NCBI GenBank assembly: GCA_010031845.1
Contig: RGYX01000045.1
Span: 1 to 7,042 of the forward strand
Length of the DNA stretch: 7,042 nt
Origin: Verrucomicrobiota bacterium
GTDB taxonomy: Bacteria > Verrucomicrobiota > Verrucomicrobiia > Methylacidiphilales > Verrucolacustridaceae
Direction of reading: 5' to 3'
In this document: in pieces, positions 1-6,423 of the stretch
Layout: every line of letters begins with the position of its first letter
Position numbering within the stretch: position 1 is the first letter of the stretch
Program-made: the position numbers and the translations under genes
Notes under the pieces: model-generated
Told to the model about the DNA's origin: nothing
Database searches by the model: none
What the model saw: only the letters and a program-made list of their open reading frames with translations

Positions 1-1
1 A

Positions 2-382
2 TACGGCAAGCAAGGGGTGGCTTTTGTCGCCCTCAACTCCAACGATGTTACCCAGTACCCGGAAGATGCCCCGGCAAAAATGCCCGCCTTCGCCCAGGAA
101 GCCGGATGGAACTTCCCCTATCTGGTGGATGAGACCCAGGAAGTGGCCCACAGTTGGCATGCTGCCTGCACCCCTGACTTCTTTCTTTTGGATGCCGCCG
201 GAAATCTTGCCTATGCCGGACAAATGGATCCCACTCGCCCAAAAAGCGATCAGGTCGCCACCGGCCAGGACCTGCGGGCTGCCATGGATGCCGTCTTGGC
301 CAAAAAACCTGTTCCCTCCCCGCAAATCCCCAGCCTTGGCTGCAACATCAAGTGGAAGCCGGGCAACGAGCCCAAGTTCTAA
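2..382 (+). CDS. Thioredoxin-fold (AhpC/TSA-type) protein, C-terminal part only
   Basis: The reading frame is open from the window edge (codon at 2) to a TAA at 380-382, giving 126 residues of a gene that starts upstream. The visible part is the C-terminal two thirds of a redoxin domain: a strand reading GVAFVALNSND, a helix, then ACTPDFFLLD, whose Thr-Pro matches the cis-proline next to the active site of thioredoxin folds. It ends in a tail with PSLGCNIKWKPGNEP. This tail and the GQMDPTRP segment match, from memory, a widespread family of about 180-200 residue 'thioredoxin family proteins' whose N-terminal half carries a Cys motif that is outside this window. The likely role is thiol-disulfide or peroxide chemistry; the substrate is unknown. 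The GTG at 17 is internal, not a start. The gene is convergent with the lycopene cyclase gene, 30 bases away. Family assignment is good; catalytic activity cannot be judged from this fragment. Confidence 0.88.
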   Translation, partial: YGKQGVAFVALNSNDVTQYPEDAPAKMPAFAQEAGWNFPYLVDETQEVAHSWHAACTPDFFLLDAAGNLAYAGQMDPTRPKSDQVATGQDLRAAMDAVLAKKPVPSPQIPSLGCNIKWKPGNEPKF

Positions 383-412
383 AACTTAGGCGGATCGAAC
401 CAAGCGGGTTGA

Positions 413-1147
413 TTAGCGGAGTCCGGCGGGCAGGAGAATGAGGAAGGTCTGGGAAACCAACAGGCTGGTGATGTAGAAAAAGGCCGCCTCCTCCCAAGGC
501 ATGATTCCCCCGATTTTCATTCCCGTAATCTGTTTCGGATCAAAAAACCAGATCCCCTGCCGAATGGCATACCAGTCGGCCAGACAAAGATACGTCCCAA
601 TGGTCAGGGTGGGGACCCAAACATGGAACGCATAGGCCCGGAGCATCGGGCCTGCCACGATCCACTGCAAAGCCACCACCGGAAGAAACCAATAGAACAG
701 ATGCCAGGCATAGTGGATTCTTTTCTCCCTTCCCGGCCACTTCTGTAGGGCCACCCCCAATCCAACCCACACGATGAAAAGAAAGGCGATTTGTCGCAGG
801 ACCTCCGGCTCCCCAATCCATCGGGGTTGCGGAGCCCCATGGGGAGGCTCCACCCAACGGAGCAGAATCCAGCTCAGCCACATCACCTCGAGGGATTGAA
901 TGATAAAGAAGGCGTACTCCTCGATGGGTAAACGACCGACCCGGAATCGAACCCGTTCCGGCGGAAAATCCCAAATCCCACGCGAGACCGCCCAGTTGTC
1001 CCAAGGCGAGGTAAAGGCCACCACAATTCCCAAAACCCCGGCGGTCACCAGCACCATCTCCATCGGCCAGATTCCCCTCCCCGAGAGGAAAAAGAGCACC
1101 ACCAACACAGGGAGATTGAAGGCCAGATGAAATCCCAAATAGGTCAT
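413..1147 (-). CDS. Lycopene cyclase, fused CrtYc/CrtYd-type membrane protein
   Basis: A 244-residue polytopic membrane protein built of two homologous halves, as in the lycopene cyclase domain family (heterodimeric CrtYcd or C50 cyclase type, here fused). Half one has PWDNWAVSRGIW (about 48-59) and PIEEYAFF (74-81). Half two has DWYAIRQGIW (191-200) and PWEEAAFF (217-224). The paired Glu residues (76/77 and 219/220) are the conserved acidic positions of the family. About six or seven hydrophobic spans are visible. The enzyme would cyclise the ends of lycopene to beta-rings in the cytoplasmic membrane. I chose the ATG at 1147 because an AGGTG sits 5 bases upstream and homology begins there. 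The frame stays open upstream to 1390, but that stretch is low-complexity and overlaps the divergent CoaB-like gene. No other carotenoid gene (crtB, crtI) lies in the window, so product specificity (beta-carotene, gamma-carotene, other) is unknown. Confidence 0.88.
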   Translation of the reverse strand: MTYLGFHLAFNLPVLVVLFFLSGRGIWPMEMVLVTAGVLGIVVAFTSPWDNWAVSRGIWDFPPERVRFRVGRLPIEEYAFFIIQSLEVMWLSWILLRWVEPPHGAPQPRWIGEPEVLRQIAFLFIVWVGLGVALQKWPGREKRIHYAWHLFYWFLPVVALQWIVAGPMLRAYAFHVWVPTLTIGTYLCLADWYAIRQGIWFFDPKQITGMKIGGIMPWEEAAFFYITSLLVSQTFLILLPAGLR

Positions 1148-1231
1148 AAGTACACCTATCGGTTTCGGCGTTCTTCCCTCCCGGCGCAAGCCTGATGTTT
1201 CCCTTGAAAGGAATTCCCCTAGGTTGAACTC
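1148..1231. promoter_or_regulatory. Divergent intergenic spacer between lycopene cyclase and CoaB-like genes
   Basis: These 84 bases must hold the 5' signals of both divergent genes if each is transcribed on its own. I see an AGGTG ribosome-binding site for the - gene (1153-1157) and only a weak AGG (1221-1223), 8 bases before the + ATG. A TTGAAA at 1204-1209 has no convincing -10 partner. An 8-base palindrome GGAATTCC lies at 1210-1217. No clear operator or riboswitch is seen. The promoter role is inferred from position only. Confidence 0.4.
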
Positions 1232-1879
1232 ATGGAAGTTCTGCTCATTGCCGGTCCCGCCTCCGTGGCCTTGGATCGTGCCCGGGTTTTGACCAACACC
1301 TCCACCGGGCGCACGGGGGTTCTTTTGGCGGAGACCCTCCGTAAACATGGACTCCATATCACCCTTTGGTATGGAACCGCTTCCACCCATCCACTACCCA
1401 CCGGCCTTCATTCATCCGAGAGATTCCAGACGGTGCATGACTTGGAGAAGCTTCTACAGAAAACGGCACTCGAAAATTTCTCCGCCATTCTTTTGCCAGC
1501 CGCCCTGCCGGATTACGATTTGGCGACCGCCACTGATCTGACTGGCCGCAAGCTTTCGCGCGACAAGTGGCCGGGACATCTGCAGGGCATCCGCCTCGAA
1601 CTAAAACCTGCTCCCCGCATCCTAAACAAGATCCGTACCCTCGCGCCTAAGGTGAAGATTGTCGGCTGGAAATGGGAGGCTGATGGATCCAGGACCGACC
1701 TTCTAAAGGCCGCCAGGGCTCAAATCTCCGAATGTCACACCGACGCTTGCATCTTAAATGGTCCGGCCTATGGGAACGGCTATCTCTTTTTACCGACCCA
1801 AGGGGATTCCATAACCTGTTCAGACCCGGCGGCCTTGGGTCACATCATCGCGTCTTTTCTGAAGGCTAGTTCAACCTAG
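1219..1879. repeat. 12-bp inverted repeat pair bracketing the CoaB-like gene
   Basis: CTAGGTTGAACT at 1219-1230, ending 1 base before the ATG, is the exact reverse complement of AGTTCAACCTAG at 1868-1879, whose last three bases are the gene's TAG stop. A 12-base inverted match somewhere in a window this size is expected about once by chance, so only the precise placement at both gene ends makes it worth noting. No duplicated target site is evident. Confidence 0.35.
1232..1879 (+). CDS. Stand-alone CoaB-like (phosphopantothenate-cysteine ligase/DFP domain) protein
   Basis: A 215-residue soluble protein resembling only the C-terminal CoaB half of bifunctional CoaBC. CoaB joins 4'-phosphopantothenate to cysteine, using a nucleotide triphosphate, in coenzyme A synthesis. 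Matches in order: VLLIAGPASVALDRARVLTN with NTSTGRTG (22-29), the counterpart of CoaB's AGGT...NRSSGKMG; ILLPAALPDYD (86-96), counterpart of the AAVADY segment; a Lys/Arg-rich stretch then LELKPAPRIL (122-131), counterpart of LKLxPTPDIL; VGWKWEADG (144-152), counterpart of VGFxAET; and ACILNGPAYGNG (173-183). The flavin-binding CoaC half is absent, and several signatures are altered (GGT to GPA, KxKK-like lysines not clear). It could be a monofunctional CoaB with CoaC encoded elsewhere, or a divergent paralogue with another acid/amine ligation. The ATG at 1232 gives homology from residue 1. The gene is convergent with coxC, 30 bases apart. Confidence 0.75.
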   Translation: MEVLLIAGPASVALDRARVLTNTSTGRTGVLLAETLRKHGLHITLWYGTASTHPLPTGLHSSERFQTVHDLEKLLQKTALENFSAILLPAALPDYDLATATDLTGRKLSRDKWPGHLQGIRLELKPAPRILNKIRTLAPKVKIVGWKWEADGSRTDLLKAARAQISECHTDACILNGPAYGNGYLFLPTQGDSITCSDPAALGHIIASFLKASST

Positions 1880-1880
1880 C

Positions 1881-1909
1881 GGAATCGCTTGGGGCGATCC
1901 TCCCGCCCC
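1881..1909. terminator. Possible hairpin(s) between convergent CoaB-like gene and coxC
   Basis: The 30-base gap between two convergent stop codons contains two overlapping inverted repeats. One pairs GGAATCGC (1881-1888) with GCGATCC (1894-1900), with one bulged base. The other pairs GGGGCG (1891-1896) with CGCCCC (1904-1909) around a 7-base loop. They share bases and cannot form together. Neither is followed by a proper T-run on either strand, so an intrinsic terminator is only a weak possibility. Confidence 0.3.
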
Positions 1910-2563
1910 TTAAAGAACGTAGAGGATCGAGTAGAGAAAAATCCAAACCACATCCACGAAGTGCCAGTAGTAGCCGGTCAGCTCTTCAAAAGTATGGGAA
2001 GGGTTGGGGGTCTGACCTGAAAACAACTTCATTTGTCGCAGTCCGGCACGTGCCGCCACCCAAAGCACGCCCAATAGCCCGAGAAACACGTGGAGCCCGT
2101 GGAAACCGGTCATGGTAAAGAAGCAGGATCCGTAAGTACCGAAGGAATCAAACCACATCCCCTCGCCTTTAAGGTGATGCCACTCCCAAGCTTGCACCCC
2201 AAGGAAAACGGCACCCAGAAGCGCAGTGAGGGAATAGCCGATGAGCCCACTCCCGCCTTTACGCATGCGAACCTCGCCCCAATGAAAGGTCAAGCTACTG
2301 GAGAGAAGAATGGCCGTATTCACAATCATCACCCAATTCAGGAACGTGGGGGGAAGGCGAACACCGATTTCCGGGGCTCCAGGGGGTGGCCAGTTTCCCG
2401 GACCTTGAGCCAAACGCAGAACGATGTATCCGCCAATGAGCCCGGCAAAAAGCATGGCTTCGGAAGCCAGAAAAACGAGCATCCCAAACTTCGGTAGGGT
2501 GAAACGAGGACCCCCGGCGGAAGCGGGAACATGTCCGGGGGAAGTCAGGGTGGCTGTGCTCAT
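1910..2563 (-). CDS. coxC: Cytochrome c oxidase subunit III
   Basis: A 217-residue protein with about five membrane spans (roughly 26-50, 75-96, 107-125, 146-171 and 198-217), the short five-helix form of subunit III that lacks the first two helices of the mitochondrial type. Family marks: FLASEAMLFAGL (31-42) with the conserved Glu35, WEW (126-128), GFHGLHVFLGL (153-163), FEELTGYYWHFVDVVWIFLY (192-211) at the C-terminus. Subunit III holds lipid against subunit I and keeps proton uptake and catalytic life stable; it binds no metal. It is the last gene of the oxidase operon, starting 12 bases after the 40-codon ORF with only a weak ribosome-binding site (GGAA). The N-terminal 20 residues are flexible, rich in Ser/Thr/Pro/Gly. 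It ends 30 bases from the convergent CoaB-like gene. Confidence 0.95.
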   Translation of the reverse strand: MSTATLTSPGHVPASAGGPRFTLPKFGMLVFLASEAMLFAGLIGGYIVLRLAQGPGNWPPPGAPEIGVRLPPTFLNWVMIVNTAILLSSSLTFHWGEVRMRKGGSGLIGYSLTALLGAVFLGVQAWEWHHLKGEGMWFDSFGTYGSCFFTMTGFHGLHVFLGLLGVLWVAARAGLRQMKLFSGQTPNPSHTFEELTGYYWHFVDVVWIFLYSILYVL

Positions 2564-2575
2564 GTGGATTCCGAT

Positions 2576-2698
2576 TTAGGGCCGGATCGGCTCCTTGGCG
2601 ATGATGAAATAAATCCAGAAAGCCGTCATCGCCAAGCTGGCAACGAGCAGGATCGCCGCCAGCAAAAGATTGGATTTCCGCAAGGGAGTCATGCTCAT
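2576..2698 (-). CDS. 40-residue single-span membrane protein in the cox operon
   Basis: A short ORF fills the gap between ctaB and coxC. Its ATG (2698-2696) overlaps the ctaB stop as ATGA, and its TAA (2576-2578) lies 12 bases before the coxC start. The protein begins MSMTPLRKSN, has one hydrophobic segment (about residues 10-33, including AFWIYFII) and ends AKEPIRP. A second ATG at codon 3 is a possible alternative start. The translation-coupled position, intact frame and clean transmembrane profile favour a real gene. Proteobacterial cta operons often carry a similar tiny single-span protein after ctaB (CoxF-like), and several oxidases have small single-helix subunits (subunit IV type). I see no sequence motif that proves homology, so the role as an extra oxidase subunit or an assembly factor is inferred from context. 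Confidence 0.7.
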   Translation of the reverse strand: MSMTPLRKSNLLLAAILLVASLAMTAFWIYFIIAKEPIRP

Positions 2699-3597
2699 TT
2701 TCGGTCCACCACCAGAAGAATCAGCAAAATCGGAAGGTAGGCAATGGATCCCAAAAACAGGTTACGAGCGGAAACCAAATTCGGTTTCCAGGCGAAACTT
2801 CCGGCCAAAAAGGCAAACGCGGCTCCCAGTACCACGGCCCCCAAGGCATACCCAAGGCCGGCCGACTGCAAGTAAACCGGCCAGATGGAGGCTGCCACCA
2901 GAGCCAAGCAATACACCAAGGCCACCAAACCCGTGACTCTCCCCCGCTCATCGTGGCACGGCAGCATCCTAAATCCGGCTCGGCGGTAATCCTCACGATG
3001 ACGCCAGGCAATCGCCAGAAAGTGGGGAATCTGCCAGAGAAAAAGAATCGAGAAGAGGGCCCAGCCCTCTAGCCCAAGATTTCCCCGGCCAGCGGAAAAA
3101 CCGATCAGCGGCGGAATAGCCCCAGGAACCGCCCCGACTAACGTGTTCAACGCCGTCCATTTTTTCATGGGGGTGTAGACAAACAGATAAAGGGCCACCG
3201 TCATTCCAGCAAGAAAGGCCACGGGAGCGTTTACGCCAAAGAAAAGAATGGTCAGCCCCACGCCCGCCATAACGGCTCCACCCACCAAGGCCTCATCCGG
3301 ACTGAGCCGACCCATGGGGAGCGGGCGTTGGGCAGTGCGAATCATTTTTGCGTCCAGATCCCTTTCGATCCACTCATTCAGGGCGGCGGCAGCCGCCGCC
3401 ACCAAGGAGGTCCCCAGCAGCGTAAAAACAGTGCGCCAGAGCTCTAACTGTCCACCCGAGCCGCAATAGAGGCCGACCAAGGTGGTCAAAAGAACGAGGA
3501 GGGACAAACGCGCCTTCATCAATTCCGACCAATCTTTCAGCCAGGCCTTGATTCCGGTGAGCCCAGTTACGGGACTCATGCTGTCCACCGCACTCAT
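2695..3597 (-). CDS. ctaB: Heme O synthase (protoheme IX farnesyltransferase)
   Basis: A 300-residue UbiA-superfamily prenyltransferase that adds a farnesyl group to heme B to make heme O, the step before heme A. The first Asp-rich motif is NEWIERDLDAKMIRTAQRPL (74-93), with Asp80, Asp82 and the RTxxRP signature. The family's usual first Asp is Glu78. The second conserved loop is YTPMKKWTALNTLVGAVPGA (141-160), followed by LWQIPHFLAIAWRHREDYRR (187-206). About eight to nine membrane spans are visible and the length is normal. I chose the ATG at 3597 because it overlaps the ctaA stop as ATGA and has GGAGG 4 bases upstream. The frame is open much further upstream, but that stretch lies inside ctaA and is not homologous. 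The gene name ctaB is equivalent to cyoE; the aa3-type context favours ctaB. Confidence 0.94.
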   Translation of the reverse strand: MSAVDSMSPVTGLTGIKAWLKDWSELMKARLSLLVLLTTLVGLYCGSGGQLELWRTVFTLLGTSLVAAAAAALNEWIERDLDAKMIRTAQRPLPMGRLSPDEALVGGAVMAGVGLTILFFGVNAPVAFLAGMTVALYLFVYTPMKKWTALNTLVGAVPGAIPPLIGFSAGRGNLGLEGWALFSILFLWQIPHFLAIAWRHREDYRRAGFRMLPCHDERGRVTGLVALVYCLALVAASIWPVYLQSAGLGYALGAVVLGAAFAFLAGSFAWKPNLVSARNLFLGSIAYLPILLILLVVDRK

Positions 3598-4640
3598 CGG
3601 ACCTCCGCCTTTTTCATGGAACCTAAAACAGGCCATTCCCTGTGGGGCGGAGGATAGGCACTTCTCCAGGAGGCCAACCCCAACAACCATCCGGTCAAAA
3701 GAAGTCCGGCCCCCAAAAGAACATGGAGGGTCGCCAGCTCCGGCAGTCTTCCCGTCCAGATCACGGAAATACCCAGCATCATCTGCAGGAGAGCCAAGGT
3801 AGCCCAACCCGTGACTCCCCTCCTCCACCAAAGGGGCGTGGCAACCGAGCGAACACTCCAGAGAGATCCCACCACCATTCCAAGCGCCAGAATCAAACCC
3901 AGGGAGCGGTGAAGGATCTGGCAAAAAATCAAGGAGGAGCTGGTGGCGGGCCACTGCAGTTCCGTGGCACGTATTTGGTTGATCCGGTGCAACACCGCTG
4001 AATCCCAGAAGGCGGGCCACCACGATCCGTAGATTTTGGGAAAATCGGGAATCGCCAAAAATCCCGGCCCTTCATGGCGCATTACGGCCCCAAGGATGGT
4101 TTGCAGAAAAGCCACTCCGCTCAATACCCAGATCACGCGAGCTCGGGACATCGAATCATCATCCGACCGGCCCGGGTTCCGCCAAAACCTGGAGAGCACA
4201 AGCGCCAAACTGCCGGCCACCAAAAGAAAGAGCTGGGCCAGACAGCCGTGCATCAATCCCAAAACCCAGGAAACCTGAATCACCCGTTGTCCTCCCAAGA
4301 CCCCTTGGGCGATCACCAGAAGAACGGCCGCCAAGGCCAGCCGCCTTGCCCAACGTTCCGTTTGGGTCAGCCAGACCAGCGCCGCAACCGCCAAGGTAAT
4401 CAGCCCCACTCCGGAGGCGACCAACCGATGAGAGTGTTCCAGAAAGACCATGGTGGAGGCGGTCATTTGGGACCATGGGAACAGAAACATATTGTGACCA
4501 AAAGTTGCCGGCCAATCAGGGACGGCCATACCCGCAACTTTGCTGGTGACTTGCCCACCCAGAGTGATCAGAACCAGGATCGAGCCGACAAGGAAACAGG
4601 CGGCCCGGTAGGCGGTCATGGCCGCCGGTCGGTTATTCAT
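3594..4640 (-). CDS. ctaA: Heme A synthase (CtaA/COX15 family)
   Basis: A 348-residue protein with about eight membrane spans arranged as two four-helix repeats. It oxidises the C8 methyl of heme O to the formyl group of heme A. The four heme-ligand histidines of the family can be placed: His71 in LEHSHR (67-72), His131 in LMHG, His244 in ILHRSLG and His306 in TLHVLLG. The outer loops carry the repeat-specific signatures GMAVPDWPATFGHNMFLFPW (37-56) and AIPDFPKIYGSWWP (196-209). The loop lacks the cysteine pair of Bacillus-type CtaA, so this is the Cys-less class. Its ATG overlaps the coxA stop (ATGA). Met8 is a possible alternative start. Together with ctaB it makes the heme A needed by CoxA, so product and cofactor enzymes are co-transcribed. 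The C-terminal 25 residues are hydrophilic and variable. Confidence 0.94.
   Translation of the reverse strand: MNNRPAAMTAYRAACFLVGSILVLITLGGQVTSKVAGMAVPDWPATFGHNMFLFPWSQMTASTMVFLEHSHRLVASGVGLITLAVAALVWLTQTERWARRLALAAVLLVIAQGVLGGQRVIQVSWVLGLMHGCLAQLFLLVAGSLALVLSRFWRNPGRSDDDSMSRARVIWVLSGVAFLQTILGAVMRHEGPGFLAIPDFPKIYGSWWPAFWDSAVLHRINQIRATELQWPATSSSLIFCQILHRSLGLILALGMVVGSLWSVRSVATPLWWRRGVTGWATLALLQMMLGISVIWTGRLPELATLHVLLGAGLLLTGWLLGLASWRSAYPPPHREWPVLGSMKKAEVR
3602..3606 (-). promoter_or_regulatory. Ribosome-binding site of ctaB
   Basis: GGAGG on the - strand lies 4 bases before the ATG at 3597, inside the end of ctaA. It decides the ctaB start over the upstream open frame and over the Met at codon 7. 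Confidence 0.6.
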
Positions 4641-6409
4641 CCAGCGTGAACCGGCCTTCGGACAGGACTGCCCGGACCGGCATCAGGAGCGGGAGGCTCG
4701 TTCTGCATGACAAAATCCCTGGGATGGCCCGGAAGGCTATACTCGTAAGGCCCGTGATACACCGTGGGGGTCACCGCAAAGTTTCCGTGTCCGGGAGGCG
4801 AATCCACTGTCCACTCCAGCGTGGTGGCTTGCCATGGGTTTTTGCCGGCGGGCCGACCCTGTTTGAGGCTACGGAAGAAATTCCAGAAAAAGATCAGCTG
4901 GGAGAAACCCAGCCCGATGGCCGAAAGAGTGATGAACTGATTGATGGGCTGCAGCGAACGCAAATGTTCGTACGCCGTTGGATCGGCGATCCGCCGCATC
5001 ATCCCCCCCAACCCCACGTTGTGCATCGGGAAAAAGCACAGGTTAAAGAACACAAAAGTCAGGGCGAAGTGAATCTTTCCCAAGGTCTCGTCCAGCATCC
5101 GGCCAAACATTTTTGGATACCAGGTGTAGATGGAGGCAAAGATCGCGAAGATACTTCCCCCAAAAAGCACGTAGTGGAAGTGGGCCACGATGAAATAGGT
5201 ATGATGTACAAAAATATTCACCGGGGTTGAGGCCATAAAGATTCCCGAGAAGCCGCCAATGACAAACATCGCCACAAAGGCCAAGGCGTTCAGCATGGCC
5301 GTGGTGAAGCGGATGGAGCCACCCCAAATGGTGCCAAGCCAGTTGAAGGTCTTGATGGCCGAAGGAACCGCAATCACCATGGTGGAAACCCCGAATGCAG
5401 CCGACAGCACCAGGTTCATTCCCGAAACGAACATGTGATGCCCCCAGACAATGAATCCAAGAAAACCGATCGCGATCATGGCAAAGACCATCGCCTTATA
5501 GCCAAAAATGGGTTTCCGGCTGAAAATGCTCAACACATCGCTGGCCATGCCCATGGCCGGCAGGATCATGATGTAAACTTCGGGATGACCAAAGAACCAG
5601 AACAGGTGCTGCCAGAGAAGCGGTTGGCCTCCTTTGGCGGGATTGAAAAAGCTGGTGCCAAAATTCAGGTCAAGGATCAGCATGGCGCCGGCCGCCGAAA
5701 GAACCGGCACGGCCAAGAGAAGAAGAAATGCCGTGATGAAAAGCGCCCAGACCGTCAGCGGCAAACGGAAGAAACCCAATCCCGGGGCGCGCATGTTGAC
5801 GATCGTGGTGATGTAGTTAAAGGCCCCCATAATCGAGGCCAGTCCGTTGATAAAAATTCCGGCCGCCCAAAGGGTCTGCCCCATCTTGGTTCCGTTGTAG
5901 GCGGCCACCGTGCTGAGCGGCGCATAAGAAGTCCAACCCCCGGCGGCAGCCCCCCCGGCCACGAAGAACCCAGCCAACATGATCAGTCCGGAAGCCAAAA
6001 AGAACCAGTACGAGAGCTCATTGATCAATGGGAAGGCCATGTCCCCCGTCCCGATCTTCAGCGGAATCAGGTAGTTTCCGAAGGCGCCGATGAGCAAGGG
6101 CATGACCACCAGAAAAACCATCACGGTCGCATGCATGGTGAAGAGGGCATTGTAAAACTGCGGGTTAATAAATGGTAGTGAGATGGGATTCCCGACATCG
6201 CCGTTCGGCATGACCTGGGTCGAGGGATAAGCCAACTGCCAACGAAGGAGGAGCGCCAAAGCGCCGCCCACCAGAAGAAAACCCAACGAGGTGAAGAGAT
6301 ACTGAATGCCGATGATTTTATGATCCAAGGACCAGATGTATTTCTTCCATCCCGTGGCTTCCTCATGACCATGGGACTCGGCAACGTGCGATGCGGTGAT
6401 GGTACTCAT
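4637..6409 (-). CDS. coxA: Cytochrome c oxidase subunit I (A1-type heme-copper oxidase)
   Basis: A 590-residue catalytic subunit with the usual 12-helix core, reducing O2 to water and pumping protons. Metal ligands are all present: heme a His93 and His412, heme a3 His410, CuB His275, His324 and His325. GHPEVY (274-279) supplies Glu277 and the cross-linking Tyr279, which defines the A1 class. The K-channel Lys305 is in FGYKAM. The D-channel Asp123 and Asn112, Asn130, Asn198 and Asn205 are kept. Two departures stand out: the segment usually HDTYYVVAHFHY reads HHTYFIVAHFHY (402-413), changing a Mg-site Asp to His403, and Asn-Asn at the D-channel mouth is Asn130-Glu131. The C-terminal 60 residues are a Pro-rich tail starting at TLEWTVDSPP. 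It starts 14 bases after coxB with an AAGGAG 8 bases from the ATG, and its stop overlaps ctaA. An acidic/His-rich N-terminus (SHVAESHGHEE) precedes helix I. Confidence 0.97.
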   Translation of the reverse strand: MSTITASHVAESHGHEEATGWKKYIWSLDHKIIGIQYLFTSLGFLLVGGALALLLRWQLAYPSTQVMPNGDVGNPISLPFINPQFYNALFTMHATVMVFLVVMPLLIGAFGNYLIPLKIGTGDMAFPLINELSYWFFLASGLIMLAGFFVAGGAAAGGWTSYAPLSTVAAYNGTKMGQTLWAAGIFINGLASIMGAFNYITTIVNMRAPGLGFFRLPLTVWALFITAFLLLLAVPVLSAAGAMLILDLNFGTSFFNPAKGGQPLLWQHLFWFFGHPEVYIMILPAMGMASDVLSIFSRKPIFGYKAMVFAMIAIGFLGFIVWGHHMFVSGMNLVLSAAFGVSTMVIAVPSAIKTFNWLGTIWGGSIRFTTAMLNALAFVAMFVIGGFSGIFMASTPVNIFVHHTYFIVAHFHYVLFGGSIFAIFASIYTWYPKMFGRMLDETLGKIHFALTFVFFNLCFFPMHNVGLGGMMRRIADPTAYEHLRSLQPINQFITLSAIGLGFSQLIFFWNFFRSLKQGRPAGKNPWQATTLEWTVDSPPGHGNFAVTPTVYHGPYEYSLPGHPRDFVMQNEPPAPDAGPGSPVRRPVHAG

Positions 6410-6417
6410 AGGTGGAT

Positions 6418-6423
6418 CTCCTT
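6418..6423 (-). promoter_or_regulatory. Ribosome-binding site of coxA
   Basis: AAGGAG on the - strand lies directly after the coxB TAA (6424-6426) and 8 bases before the coxA ATG (6409). It is the strongest Shine-Dalgarno match in the operon, which fits a need for high subunit I translation independent of coupling. Confidence 0.75.

Noticed and set aside
374..387. Small hairpin AAGTT-CTAA-AACTT at the end of the redoxin gene
   Set aside because: Five A/T-rich pairs with no following T-run; too weak to call a terminator.
1148..1390. N-terminal extension of the lycopene cyclase to 325 residues
   Set aside because: The extra 81 residues are Gly-rich, hydrophilic and overlap the divergent CoaB-like gene; homology starts at the Met at 1147.
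3598..4023. N-terminal extension of ctaB to 442 residues
   Set aside because: The added 142 residues lie within ctaA in another frame and do not resemble the family; the ATGA overlap and GGAGG support the ATG at 3597.
4074..5230. Long + frames (4074-4649 and 4646-5230) antisense to ctaA and the coxA end
   Set aside because: Low-complexity Gln/His/Pro/Arg-rich translations complementary to membrane protein genes; no ribosome-binding sites or motifs.
5435..6178. A 247-codon open frame on + antisense to coxA
   Set aside because: Its translation is the highly charged mirror of hydrophobic coxA codons, with no domain signs; coxA has every metal ligand of its family, so this is a shadow frame.
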